A DNA stretch of 64,000 nucleotides from Owenweeksia hongkongensis DSM 17368 (GCF_000236705.1 NC_016599.1:1736001-1800000); one strand, 5' to 3'; numbered from the stretch's first letter, positions 26,495 through 35,463 are shown. Notes: generated by a model not told the origin, from the letters alone. A program made the numbers and translations.

Positions 26495-27799
26495 CTACCT
26501 CTCCACTCTTGAGTAATACACATTCTTATAATCATCGGTGAGCATGGCAAAACCTTCAAACTCCCCAACCTTGGCCAATTCGCCATTTATCAAAAGGGAG
26601 TCGCTTGGGTTTTGAAAAGGATTGCTCCAAACCCATAAATCTTTCGCTTCCAGAGCTTCACTTTTAATGGCTCCAACCAAAGATGCGTGAATATAACCTT
26701 CCTGCAGGTTAGGCGTTTCCACCCGATACCAGCTTCCTTGGGCACCAATCACTTTTACAGGATTTCCATTTTCCAATGTGTTTAATATGTCAGACTTGGT
26801 AGTTGGCTTATTTCTAAAATTAGCTTTAGCTCCTTTTATGTTCAACACAAAATCATCAACATTCAAATCAGAAATTTCCGCTTTTTGATTTCGATTATCC
26901 ACCATAGGAAAAGGGTCGAAGGCACCACCAGAATAAATCCCAAAATGAAGATGGGGCGGGGTGAAGCGTGCATTACCTGTATTCCCTACCAGGCCCAAAG
27001 TATCTCCTGCTTTTAGCCTTTGCCCAAAACTTACCAACTGCGAATCTAAGTGCGCAAAATAAAGATTGAATCCACGCTCGGCATCACGAAGCCAAACTTG
27101 CTTACCGCCCAAGCCTCTATCCCGAACCGAGCTTACAACACCATCTACGGGAGCTAATACCGGAGTTCCACGGGCGGCAAAAATGTCGATGCCTTCATGT
27201 TTTCTTGCTCCTCCACCGCGAGGTGCTCCCCAAAAACTTTGAACTGAGCTGGCATCTTTACCATAAATAGGAAATACCGCATAGGTTGGCGCTTTCTCCA
27301 CCGTAAGGGTAAGGTTACCTTCAGCAAAAAGCTCGGGCTGAATTCTCAAAATGTAGGTTTGGCTTTTTTTAGATTCAAAAGAATAGGAACCATCTTCCGA
27401 GGTAAACCAACCAACATTATTCAAACCTGATTCCTCAAAAATATCAGCAAACACCAAGCTGGAATCTTTAGCATTAAAATCCATTGACAACTTGATACTT
27501 TGACCGCGAGGTAAATTGAATTTCCAGGCAACTGCTTTTACTTCTTTGGCCCTGAATAAAGTTGAAAAGGCAAAAGGCACATCACTTTCCAGTGCTTCTA
27601 CCAAAGACTGACTGCCTGAGGCCTGCCATGCTAAACCTACACTAGTTTTATAAAGTCCAGCTCTATCTAGCTTGCCACTGTATTCTTCATAGGCTGACTG
27701 TTTTCCCGCAAGGAAACTCAAGGAATTTCGCCCACATGATTGAGCTAAAAAAATAATGGTAACTATAAAAGTAAATTTCTGGAAGACTCTCGTTTTCAT
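26495..27799 (-). CDS. M23-family metallopeptidase lipoprotein with SH3 domain
   Basis: 434 residues. Lipoprotein signal with Cys22 (FLAQSC). Residues 45-165 form a beta-rich domain of unknown type. Residues 175-295 are a LytM/M23 peptidase: HEGIDIF gives the first His and Asp ligands, and PPHLHFGIYSG the HxH ligand pair, so the zinc site is complete. Residues 315-370 are a bacterial SH3 domain (ANFRNKPTTKSDILNTLENG). It should cut peptide cross-links of peptidoglycan, or regulate amidases, from a membrane-anchored position in the periplasm. Upstream and downstream gaps contain structured repeats. Confidence 0.92.
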   Translation of the reverse strand: MKTRVFQKFTFIVTIIFLAQSCGRNSLSFLAGKQSAYEEYSGKLDRAGLYKTSVGLAWQASGSQSLVEALESDVPFAFSTLFRAKEVKAVAWKFNLPRGQSIKLSMDFNAKDSSLVFADIFEESGLNNVGWFTSEDGSYSFESKKSQTYILRIQPELFAEGNLTLTVEKAPTYAVFPIYGKDASSVQSFWGAPRGGGARKHEGIDIFAARGTPVLAPVDGVVSSVRDRGLGGKQVWLRDAERGFNLYFAHLDSQLVSFGQRLKAGDTLGLVGNTGNARFTPPHLHFGIYSGGAFDPFPMVDNRNQKAEISDLNVDDFVLNIKGAKANFRNKPTTKSDILNTLENGNPVKVIGAQGSWYRVETPNLQEGYIHASLVGAIKSEALEAKDLWVWSNPFQNPSDSLLINGELAKVGEFEGFAMLTDDYKNVYYSRVER

Positions 27800-27902
27800 A
27801 CTCCTATATCAACGAGAAATGTGGGGAGAAGGTTCTTTGACCACTAACCTAAAATCACAAAGCGGATTACTTCCTTTCAAAAAACCCAACAAATCTCTCA
27901 CC

Positions 27903-27998
27903 CTTCGATACAACCTCCCGCTGGTCGGTCACTCAGGGCGACATCCGTCAGGCTGAGTTTTAAAAGCTGGCGCGAGCACAGCTTTTAAAGTATCGAAG
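27903..27998. repeat. 96-bp structured intergenic element (three-way-junction-like)
   Basis: The outer arms CTTCGATAC (27903-27911) and GTATCGAAG (27990-27998) enclose CTCAG/CTGAG (27932-27957) and TTTAAAAGCTG/CAGCTTTTAAA (27959-27969 with 27979-27989). It occupies the middle of the 318-bp gap between the M23 and GNAT-nitrilase genes. The rest of that gap has no gene; a second ACTTAGGGTGACATC-like word lies at about 28072-28089. Confidence 0.75.
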
Positions 27999-28117
27999 CC
28001 TAATTTCGGAGTTGAACCACACTTCCCCGCCATTTCGCAGAGCAAGCTAACACAGTCCCTTCTTCCCCAAAATCACTTAGGGTGACATCACAAATTAACC
28101 ATTCAACCAATTAATAA

Positions 28118-29659
28118 CTAACCATTGCTCCCCTCTCCTTTCCAAACTACTTCATACAGATCACCTCTCCTATCAGTAAGCGTACGCACGCTACCGTGAT
28201 TATGCAGCTCTTTTAGCAAATCCATATCTACATCAGCCACAATGGTCATTTCAGTGTTGGGAGTAGTTTCTGCTTTTATACAGTTGGTAGGAAAAGCAAA
28301 ATCGCTTGGTGTAAACACAGCTGACTGAGCATACTGCATATCCATGTTACTCACTTTTGGTAGGTTTCCAACCGAACCAGCAATAGCCACATAGCACTCA
28401 TTTTCAATAGCACGCGCCATACTGCAATTTCTTACACGCATGTAGCCATTTTGGGTATCGGTAAGGAAAGGAACAAACAGAATTTGCATCCCTTCATTGG
28501 CATATATTCGGCTTAGTTCAGGGAACTCCACATCATAGCAAACCAGGATCCCAATCTTTCCGGCATCGGTGTCAAAGGTTTTTATACGACTTCCTCCCTG
28601 CATTCCCCAAGCTTCTTTTTCAGAAGGTGTAATGTGAATTTTATCATACGAATCCCAGGTACCATCACGCCTGCAGAGGTATGTAATGTTGTACAATTTA
28701 TCATCACGCAAGTGCGGCATACTTCCCGAAATGATATTGATATTGTAGCTCACTGCTTTTTCCAGCAGCATATCACGCAAAGGTTCCGTGTAAGATGCCA
28801 ACTCTCTGATGGCCTGTGAAACCCCCATATGATTATACGCCTGCATCAGCGGAGCATTGAACAATTCAGGAAAAAGGATAAAATCACTTTGATACTCGCT
28901 TACCGCATCTATAAAGTAATCCATGTATTCTACCAACTGCTCAAAGGAGCGCATCTCACGCATTTGCCATTGTACCAAACCAATCCTCACCACAGATTTG
29001 GTCTGATTAATCACCTTTTCTTTGGCCTCGTAATAAATGTTGTTCCACTCCATCAAAGCCGCATAATCATGGCTAGCCTCATCATCCGGCAGGTAATTTC
29101 TGATTAGCTTTTTCACGTGAAAGCCATTTGAAAACTGGAAGTTCAGAACAGGGTCGTGAACGCTATTACTCTTCACATTTTCGATATACTGCTTTGGCGT
29201 ATATTCTTCTTTATGCTTTGAATAACGGCTCATTCGTCCGCCAAAAATGATACTGCGTAAATTGAAGCTTTCGCAGATTTCCTTACGTGCATCGTATAGT
29301 CTTCGCGCCAAGCGCATACCGCGATACTCTGGGTGCACAAATACCTCTATTCCATAAAGCACATCGCCATCAGAGTCGTGAGTATTAAAAGTGTAATTGC
29401 CCACAATCTGCTCGTAGGTATGATTGTCTCCATATTTATCATAATCCACAACTATGGAAAGCGCGCAGCCCACCACCTTATCATTCACACAAACGCAAAT
29501 CTGCCCTTCCGGAAATTTTTCCAAAAGCAGCTGAATATCCTTTAAGCGCCACGGATCATCATCATAATCAGTGTATGCTTTTTCCATCGCAGCCTTCAAA
29601 TCACGATAATCTTCAACTTGAAGATTGCGCAATTCGATTTTCATTTCTTGTGATTCCAT
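28118..29659 (-). CDS. Fusion of GNAT acetyltransferase and carbon-nitrogen hydrolase (nitrilase superfamily)
   Basis: 513 residues. Residues 6-215 are a GNAT domain (VFVHPEYRGMRLARRLYDAR is the acetyl-CoA site region). Residues 225-505 are a nitrilase-type hydrolase with the complete triad: Glu in ILFPELFN, Lys in YDKIHITPSE and Cys in GILVCYDVEFPE. This two-domain family is widespread in bacteria, but its substrate is not settled to my knowledge. The start may be MESQEM (29659) or MKIELRN five codons later. It is downstream of the AcpH-like gene across a gap filled by a heptamer array. Confidence 0.92.
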   Translation of the reverse strand: MESQEMKIELRNLQVEDYRDLKAAMEKAYTDYDDDPWRLKDIQLLLEKFPEGQICVCVNDKVVGCALSIVVDYDKYGDNHTYEQIVGNYTFNTHDSDGDVLYGIEVFVHPEYRGMRLARRLYDARKEICESFNLRSIIFGGRMSRYSKHKEEYTPKQYIENVKSNSVHDPVLNFQFSNGFHVKKLIRNYLPDDEASHDYAALMEWNNIYYEAKEKVINQTKSVVRIGLVQWQMREMRSFEQLVEYMDYFIDAVSEYQSDFILFPELFNAPLMQAYNHMGVSQAIRELASYTEPLRDMLLEKAVSYNINIISGSMPHLRDDKLYNITYLCRRDGTWDSYDKIHITPSEKEAWGMQGGSRIKTFDTDAGKIGILVCYDVEFPELSRIYANEGMQILFVPFLTDTQNGYMRVRNCSMARAIENECYVAIAGSVGNLPKVSNMDMQYAQSAVFTPSDFAFPTNCIKAETTPNTEMTIVADVDMDLLKELHNHGSVRTLTDRRGDLYEVVWKGEGSNG

Positions 29660-29758
29660 TCTTTGTGTGAAGGTTATTATGTTATAAGTTGAAGGTTAAA
29701 TGTTATTGGTTTATGGTTTGTGAATTTTCAGATTCTCGAATCTTCAAATAGAAAATCA
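29660..29758. repeat. Heptamer-period array filling the gap between the acpH-like and GNAT-nitrilase genes
   Basis: On the minus strand it runs from the TGA stop (29758) to the next ATG. The second half steps every 7 bp with units such as CCATAAA, CCAATAA and CCTTCAA. The first half has a GATTC/GAATC inverted pair. It shares the 14-mer TTCAACTTATAACA with the array at 48403-48485. Confidence 0.75.
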
Positions 29759-30358
29759 TCTACCAATTCCCCATGGTATTCGGGCGATTTCACCGTCAAC
29801 ATAGTTTTTAAGTTCGGGAAAAAAGCGAGCAAATTCGTCTGCAAATAAATCGTAGTCATCAAACATTTGGGCAACGGCAGCTTTCATATCATTTTGAAAA
29901 GACGCTCTTTTACTCATCCCCATGAATACTCTTTCCAACCCATAACGGTTGCCATAGTTCACCAGCCAATTTCCATTTTCCATATAGGGCAAAATGCGCT
30001 GGACACCTTTAGGCAATTCATCCCAACGCCTATTAAAAAGGTCATAAGCGTTGGCCGCAAATTCCTCTAAAGGAACATCAGAATATTGGTCGAAGTTTTT
30101 TGCCAAAAAATGATCGTACAAAATGTCTACTACCACAGGGCTATACTTGCTTTGTGTTGGTCTTAATCGCTCCTTACTCTCTTCTACTATCGAGTGATTA
30201 TCGGTAAAAAAGTCAATTTTGTGATGCAGCTTAATGCCTTCTACTACCTCTGGCTTAAACTGCCCATACTCTGCACTCCTTACGGAATCAGCAATAAAAT
30301 TGCCGACCATAATATCATCGTCATTATTGGAAAGTAAAAGGTGTGCTAAAAAATTCAT
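29756..30358 (-). CDS. Acyl-carrier-protein phosphodiesterase-like protein (DUF479, AcpH family)
   Basis: 200 residues, the family length. Starts MNFLAHLLLSNNDDDIMVGNF, with the conserved AHL and GNFIAD motifs, followed by GIKLHHKIDFFTDNH, which carries the HH..D..TD metal-site residues of HD-type phosphodiesterases, and VVDILYDHFLAKNF. In E. coli, AcpH removes the phosphopantetheine arm of acyl carrier protein. The same role is likely here but not shown. No signal peptide. It leads the GNAT-nitrilase gene. Confidence 0.9.
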   Translation of the reverse strand: MNFLAHLLLSNNDDDIMVGNFIADSVRSAEYGQFKPEVVEGIKLHHKIDFFTDNHSIVEESKERLRPTQSKYSPVVVDILYDHFLAKNFDQYSDVPLEEFAANAYDLFNRRWDELPKGVQRILPYMENGNWLVNYGNRYGLERVFMGMSKRASFQNDMKAAVAQMFDDYDLFADEFARFFPELKNYVDGEIARIPWGIGR

Positions 30359-30457
30359 GGAGTAAATGTACGGTGAGTAAAGTGTATTTCAATCTACCAG
30401 TACATTAACAAATACTATGCGGAAAGTTTCGGTCCTTCCAATACTGCTAATAGTTCA

Positions 30458-31093
30458 TTAATGCTTATTAATGCGATAAGAATAATGTGAAATTTCCTCA
30501 GGAAGAACTAAAGAATCTGATTCTAAGAACTGAATTGAAGGAAAGTTTAAATTTTCACATTCTCCTGGTTTAAGTAAAAATCGATAAGTTGATCCTTTTA
30601 CATAATCTTCATATACTTCAATTCCTAAACTCTCATTATACTGAAATATCATTTTTGAAATATGTTTGTCATTTTCAGAAAAGCCAACCGTCACCTCATT
30701 TATATCACTTTGCCAAATAGTATCACCATGCTCGGTAGCGTACCTTATCATCATAATGAAGTTTGGTGGTGCCCAGAAGTAAAACTCATCATCTTGAAAT
30801 TGTCTATACTCAACAAATCCAATGGTATGATTTACCACGATACTCATTTTATTTGAGGTCATAGACTCAATAATCACCCCATGATCTTCAAAGAAATAGA
30901 TTAGGCTATCATCCGTAATTAAAACTTCACCTAGCAAAGGTTCCATTTTCATATCTGGAGTCTCGGCTTCAATGGAATGTATACAATTAAAACATCTTTG
31001 AGAAAAAAGAGCTTTAGTGAATTCGTTTAGATTTGCTTGACCAAATGCTGAAAGACCTAATAAAAAACTAAAAGTCAACGTAATATTTCTCAT
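30458..31093 (-). CDS. Secreted protein of unknown function
   Basis: 211 residues with a signal peptide (FSFLLGLSAFGQA, cleavage near residue 20). A pair of cysteines (RCFNCIH) follows at about 34-37, resembling a thioredoxin-like or heme-type CxxC, but without the His of a heme c site. The rest is beta-rich with alternating polar and hydrophobic residues. I do not recognise the family. The codon use looks like its neighbours. Located alone between the AcpH-like and pssA genes. Confidence 0.7.
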   Translation of the reverse strand: MRNITLTFSFLLGLSAFGQANLNEFTKALFSQRCFNCIHSIEAETPDMKMEPLLGEVLITDDSLIYFFEDHGVIIESMTSNKMSIVVNHTIGFVEYRQFQDDEFYFWAPPNFIMMIRYATEHGDTIWQSDINEVTVGFSENDKHISKMIFQYNESLGIEVYEDYVKGSTYRFLLKPGECENLNFPSIQFLESDSLVLPEEISHYSYRINKH

Positions 31094-31154
31094 CTCTCTA
31101 AATAACTAACAAACATCACTCAAAGTTCAATACCCCATCAGAACTTATCTAACC

Positions 31155-31215
31155 ACCCCGCCCTACGGGCACCCTCCGATAGCTATAGGAGCAAGCTCTT
31201 CAAACATTGAAGGGG
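31155..31215. repeat. Dispersed palindromic repeat, copy 2
   Basis: Begins ACCCCGCCCTACGGGCACC and ends CTTCAAACATTGAAGGGG, as at 24057-24093. An inserted third hairpin (CTCC..GGAG, about 31174-31191) separates the two shared parts. It lies just beyond the pssA stop codon. Confidence 0.8.
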
Positions 31216-31243
31216 AATACTGTGCGTAGAAATATATCCCCTT

Positions 31244-31948
31244 CTATTTCTTATTTGGTTTAAAAACCAAAGACAGCAACAAGTAAAATGGAATGATAAA
31301 AGCCAATGCACGAAAACGGAAAATCACCAGCAGCAAAACTATTCCCAGTAAGAGTATAATCCGGCCTTTGTTTTCTTTCCACTTCGTGTTTTTCACTTTT
31401 AGCGACATCAGCGGAAGCTCAGCCACCAAAAGAAATGATGTGATGATGGTAATGGCCGTTAATAAAAACGGGTGAAGGATAATATTCTGAACCGTTTCAT
31501 TGTCTGTATAAATTCCCATCAAGCCGATAGAGTACAAAAACAGCGCGTTTGCAGGAGTAGGCATTCCAATAAAGTAATCCGCCTGGCGAGTATCAATATT
31601 AAATTTTGCCAATCGCAAAGCTGAAAGCAAGGGAATCAACAAAGCTATGTAGGGCAAAAAATCAGGGCTTGGCTCACCGCTCAGGTAAGACATTTGAAAC
31701 ATTTTGAAAACCAAAAAACCAGGAGCCACCCCAAAACTCACCAAATCAGCCAATGAATCCAACTGCTTTCCAAGTTCGGAATGCACTTTTAGAAGACGAG
31801 CGGCAAAGCCGTCAAAAAAGTCAAAAACCTGAGACATAGCCATAAGGATGGCCGCCTGTTTATAATCACTAGAAAAAATGGACACGATGGCCAACAAGCC
31901 GCAGGCAAGGTTAGCAAGTGTAAGTAAGTTAGGAATGAAGCTTTTCAA
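31244..31948 (-). CDS. pssA: CDP-diacylglycerol-serine O-phosphatidyltransferase
   Basis: 234 residues with about seven membrane helices. The CDP-alcohol phosphotransferase motif D-G-x2-A-R-x8-G-x3-D-x3-D is complete in the FDGFAARLLKVHSELGK..LDSLAD stretch. It makes phosphatidylserine, the precursor of phosphatidylethanolamine, at the inner membrane. It is divergent from the porV-like gene, and no psd decarboxylase gene is in the window. Assignment to serine rather than glycerol or choline transfer rests on overall similarity to the Bacteroidota PssA type. Confidence 0.94.
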   Translation of the reverse strand: MKSFIPNLLTLANLACGLLAIVSIFSSDYKQAAILMAMSQVFDFFDGFAARLLKVHSELGKQLDSLADLVSFGVAPGFLVFKMFQMSYLSGEPSPDFLPYIALLIPLLSALRLAKFNIDTRQADYFIGMPTPANALFLYSIGLMGIYTDNETVQNIILHPFLLTAITIITSFLLVAELPLMSLKVKNTKWKENKGRIILLLGIVLLLVIFRFRALAFIIPFYLLLSLVFKPNKK

Positions 31949-32005
31949 AATTGTAAATGGCTTTTAGGCAATATTAGTGCAAATATGAAGTTTTTAATGC
32001 GGAAA

Positions 32006-32034
32006 TTGTCTGTAAGGACTGTTGAGTATATTTG
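32006..32034 (+). promoter_or_regulatory. Bacteroidota-type promoter of the porV-like/lnt operon
   Basis: TTG at 32006-32008 and TATATTTG at 32027-32034 have an 18-bp spacer, an exact fit to the -33/-7 consensus TTG...TAnnTTTG. Transcription would start near 32041. This places the longest reading-frame start (TTG 32022) inside the promoter and favours TTG 32052 as the start codon. Confidence 0.7.
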
Positions 32035-32051
32035 CGAAAATTCAATACCAT

Positions 32052-33122
32052 TTGAAACACCTAGCGCCCCTATTATTTCTCTTGCCCGCCTTGGCCTTCG
32101 GTCAGGCTCGTAAATACAGTAACGAATTTTTAAATATTGGTGTAGATGCCAAAGCTTTTGCTACTAGCAACGCGGTAATTGCCAGCGTAAACGATGTAAC
32201 GGCTGCCTACTGGAACCCTGCCGGGCTTGCCAATATCACCGACTCCTGGCAAGGTGCAGCGATGCATGCCGAATATTTTGCAAGCATTGCTCAGTACGAT
32301 TATATCGGCTTTGCAGCTCCTATTGATGACAAAAGCACTATCGGTATTTCTTTCATCCGTTTTGGGGTAGATGACATCCTCAATACCACCGAACTGATTG
32401 ACAATAATGGCGATGTGGATTATGACCGCATCAGCAAATTCTCAACTGCCGATTACGCTCTGATTGGCTCTTACGCCCGCAAATCCGAAAAAATTGAAAA
32501 CCTAAGTTATGGTGGTAATGTGAAAATCATTTACCGACACATCGGAAAATTTGCCAGCGCTATCGGTTTTGGTTTTGATCTTGGAGCTCAATATAAAATC
32601 AACAAATGGGAATTTGGTGCCAACCTGCGTGATGTTACCTCTACCTTCAATGCGTGGAATATAAATACCGAAGAACTTGAAGATGTTTTTCAACAAACCG
32701 GAAATGAACTACCCACCGAAAACCTGGAGCTTACCATCCCTAGTCTTTTGATTGGAGTTGGCCGTCAGTTTCAGCTCAACGAAAACTACAGCCTTAGGAC
32801 TGAAGTTAGTGCAGCCTTCACTTTTGGAGGGCGTGAAAACACTTTAGTTTCTGCTGATTTCGGAAACATCAACCCCAATTTTGGAGTAGAAGTTGGCTAT
32901 AGAAACTTTGTATTCTTACGAGGTGGTGTGGGCAATGTGGTTCGTGCCAAAGAGTTTACTGGCGCTACGTATTACAACGTTCAGCCCAACATGGGCATCG
33001 GTTTCAAATATCGAGGCATCTCTATAGATTATGCTTTATCCAACATCGGCAGCGCATCCGGCACACTTTACAGTAATATATTCTCGGTTAAATTTAACTT
33101 TGCTGACTTCAAAAGCAGCTAA
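32052..33122 (+). CDS. PorV/PorQ-family outer-membrane protein (T9SS-associated type)
   Basis: 356 residues from the TTG at 32052, which gives a clean signal peptide (KHLAPLLFLLPALAFGQA). The longer frame starts at TTG 32022, but that lies in the promoter, and there is no ATG or GTG in frame. The mature start RKYSNEFLNIGVDAKAFATS and NDVTAAYWNPAGLANI are typical of PorV/FadL-like barrels. The rest alternates strands and ends SVKFNF. PorV shuttles T9SS cargo to the attachment complex. This copy may be the PorV2-type paralogue, whose exact role is unclear. It abuts lnt without spacing. Confidence 0.82.
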   Translation: MKHLAPLLFLLPALAFGQARKYSNEFLNIGVDAKAFATSNAVIASVNDVTAAYWNPAGLANITDSWQGAAMHAEYFASIAQYDYIGFAAPIDDKSTIGISFIRFGVDDILNTTELIDNNGDVDYDRISKFSTADYALIGSYARKSEKIENLSYGGNVKIIYRHIGKFASAIGFGFDLGAQYKINKWEFGANLRDVTSTFNAWNINTEELEDVFQQTGNELPTENLELTIPSLLIGVGRQFQLNENYSLRTEVSAAFTFGGRENTLVSADFGNINPNFGVEVGYRNFVFLRGGVGNVVRAKEFTGATYYNVQPNMGIGFKYRGISIDYALSNIGSASGTLYSNIFSVKFNFADFKSS

Positions 33123-34739
33123 ATGTTTCAAAGAATACTGTATGCCATCCTCACCTCACTATTACTGTGGGTAGCTTGGCCGCCCAATAATATTACTCCA
33201 CTACTTTTTATTGCCTTTATCCCCATCCTCCTTTTGGAGCGCAATCTTTCCCTTTCGGGGGAAGGTGGCACCGGCAAAAAAATATTTCTCTATTCATGGC
33301 TAGCCTTTGGTCTTTGGAATATTTTCACCACCTGGTGGCTCATCAACGCACATTGGAGCGGGCTCTTAATGACCACTTTGGTAAACGGAGCTTTGATGGC
33401 TTTGGTTATTACCATCTTTCACTTTATCAAGCGAAAACTTGGAAACCAGCGCGGCTACATCGCTCTTCCTTTCCTTTGGATTTGCCTGGAAATACTTCAT
33501 AAAAATTGGGACCTCAGCTTTCCTTGGCTCAATCTCGGCAACGGTTTTACCGAAAATGTAGAATGGATTCAATGGTATGAATATACCGGAGCCTTTGGCG
33601 GCACCTTTTGGATTTGGCTCGTAAACCTACTTCTTTTTTCTGCCCTGACAGCATTTCAAAAATCTAAAAACTGGAGCAGCCTTGCACTAAGGTTGGTGCT
33701 CACTATAATTCCCGCAGTTTTAGTTCCTATTCAGCTTTCGCACCTCAGATATTCTAATTATGAAGAACAGGGTGAAGAAGCCAACATAGTGGTAGTGCAG
33801 CCAAGCATTGACACCTACACCGAAAAAAATATAATGTCCAATGAAGAGCAAGCCGTTAAGTTTTTGCGCCTTGGTAATTTTGAGATGGACAGCACTGTTG
33901 ACTTTTTGGTTGGCCCGGAAGACCTTTTGACCGAAGGCACTTATATTGACAAACTCGAGGAAACCTCCCCATTAAAATTGTATAAAGCGGTGGTCGGTCA
34001 ATATCCCAATTTGAATATTGTAAGTGGCGCCACTCTGTTGCAGCATTACTCCACCACTCCTACCAGCCCCACCGCTCGCGAATACAACAATACTGAAGCT
34101 TGGTATGATGTGTACAATTCTGCAATCATGATTAATCGTTATGATTCCATTCCTTATTATCACAAATCAAAACTAGTGCCGGGTGTAGAAATGATGCCGT
34201 TTAGCAGCGTTCTAAAACCTGTTTTGGGCAACCTAATAAGCAGTATGGGCGGAACAAGCAATGGTCTTGGATACCAAAAAAGCCGTGAAGTTTTCACTTC
34301 TGCTGATGGCCAATTTAAGGTAGCTCCGCTTATTTGCTGGGAATCAGACTTTGGCGAATATGTGACTGAATATATACGCAAGGGTGCCAATCTTCTTTTC
34401 ATTATCACTAATGATGACTGGTGGGACGAGTCTCCCGGTTACATTCAGCATTTGCATTACGCTCGTCTTCGCGCTATTGAAAATCGCAGAAGTATTGCCC
34501 GTTCGGCAAATACAGGCGTCAGTTGTTTTATCAACCAGCGTGGAGATATCATTCAGCCACAGCCTTATAAAAAGCCTGTTGCCATAAAAGGAGTAATCAA
34601 AGCTAACACAGAACTGACCTACTACTCAAAAGCCGGTGATGTACTTGGCCGAGTGAGTTTATTCATCAGTGGCTTTATGCTTCTATTTGCTTTTGTAAAG
34701 GGGTATTTGAAAAAGGTGAATAGTTTGGCGCAGCGTTAA
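33123..34739 (+). CDS. lnt: Apolipoprotein N-acyltransferase
   Basis: 538 residues. About six to seven N-terminal membrane helices (residues 1-215) precede a periplasmic nitrilase-type domain (about 220-500) and a last helix near 510-530. The catalytic triad is visible: Glu in VGPEDLLTE, Lys in YHKSKLVPGVE and Cys in PLICWESDFGE. It adds the third acyl chain to lipoproteins; many are encoded in this window. The ATG follows the preceding stop codon directly (TAAATG), so both are translated from one mRNA. The stop codon opens a heptamer array. Confidence 0.95.
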   Translation: MFQRILYAILTSLLLWVAWPPNNITPLLFIAFIPILLLERNLSLSGEGGTGKKIFLYSWLAFGLWNIFTTWWLINAHWSGLLMTTLVNGALMALVITIFHFIKRKLGNQRGYIALPFLWICLEILHKNWDLSFPWLNLGNGFTENVEWIQWYEYTGAFGGTFWIWLVNLLLFSALTAFQKSKNWSSLALRLVLTIIPAVLVPIQLSHLRYSNYEEQGEEANIVVVQPSIDTYTEKNIMSNEEQAVKFLRLGNFEMDSTVDFLVGPEDLLTEGTYIDKLEETSPLKLYKAVVGQYPNLNIVSGATLLQHYSTTPTSPTAREYNNTEAWYDVYNSAIMINRYDSIPYYHKSKLVPGVEMMPFSSVLKPVLGNLISSMGGTSNGLGYQKSREVFTSADGQFKVAPLICWESDFGEYVTEYIRKGANLLFIITNDDWWDESPGYIQHLHYARLRAIENRRSIARSANTGVSCFINQRGDIIQPQPYKKPVAIKGVIKANTELTYYSKAGDVLGRVSLFISGFMLLFAFVKGYLKKVNSLAQR

Positions 34740-34818
34740 GGCTTAGTCGGGAATTTTCTGAGTTGGCAGTTGGCAGTTGGCAGTTGGCAGTTGGCAGTTG
34801 GCAGTTGGCAGTTGGCAA
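34737..34818. repeat. Heptamer tandem repeat after lnt
   Basis: Eight perfect tandem copies of AGTTGGC at 34761-34816. Upstream, starting with the TAA stop of lnt, the degenerate units TAAGGCT, TAGTCGG and GAATTTT are in the same phase, so the 7-bp period runs from the stop codon. This is the most regular array in the window and does not contain an obvious inverted copy. Confidence 0.9.
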
Positions 34819-34845
34819 AGTTGTGCATTTGATTAAATTCACCTT

Positions 34846-35463
34846 ATGAAGAGAACACGCTCACTTATACTTGCCTTCTGTTTTTTACCATTATTTCTTA
34901 TTGGTCAAAATGAATCTCCACTTGAATTGATAGTTGGTGAGGTGCAATCTATTGTATTTGACCGTGCAGCTTTTGAAAAACGCGAAATTGAGGATAGCTT
35001 GAGAATTGAGCAGTGGAAAAAAGAACACGAAGCAGTGTTTGATACGGCTTCAAATGGTTCAATCATTACTACAGGCCCTTCCAAGTCGATTTTTATGCGA
35101 AGTCCATATTTAGTGGAACTTTATGTCAAGAAACAATTCACTAAAGGAGAACTTGAAAAGAATATTAAAGTCAGAGTCTGGACTCACGAAAATGCAAAGT
35201 ATAGCTTTGAAGAACCCTTCACTTATGCCTTTGTTTTACAACAAAATGATTCTTCAGAAATTTACGAATGCCTTCATTTTTATGCCGTATTTAAAACCAG
35301 GTGGGGTGCCTATGCCGAACCTGTTCGATATAATGCAAAAATTTACCCTAAAGCCAGAAAAGCTTTCTTCAATTACAAACTTCTAAAAGAAGAAAACAAA
35401 ACCCATTACCAACTTTTGAAGGATGAAGTGGAGTGCTGTATGGATCAGCTTGAAAAGCTTTAA
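34846..35463 (+). CDS. Secreted protein of unknown function
   Basis: 205 residues with a signal peptide (LILAFCFLPLFLIGQ). The middle is a beta-sandwich-like segment (YLVELYVKKQFTKG, IKVRVWTHENAKYSF) and the C-terminal third is charged and helical, with a CC pair near residue 197. I do not recognise it. It stands alone between lnt and the IS element, flanked by heptamer arrays on both sides. The stop codon at 35461-35463 begins the next array. Confidence 0.75.
   Translation: MKRTRSLILAFCFLPLFLIGQNESPLELIVGEVQSIVFDRAAFEKREIEDSLRIEQWKKEHEAVFDTASNGSIITTGPSKSIFMRSPYLVELYVKKQFTKGELEKNIKVRVWTHENAKYSFEEPFTYAFVLQQNDSSEIYECLHFYAVFKTRWGAYAEPVRYNAKIYPKARKAFFNYKLLKEENKTHYQLLKDEVECCMDQLEKL

Noticed and set aside
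30458-31093. Heme c or thioredoxin function for the CFNC motif of the secreted protein
   Set aside because: No His follows as in CxxCH, and the surrounding fold does not look like thioredoxin.
34737-34818. CRISPR array or minisatellite of protein-coding type
   Set aside because: The unit is 7 bp without spacers, no cas genes are present, and no long reading frame crosses it.
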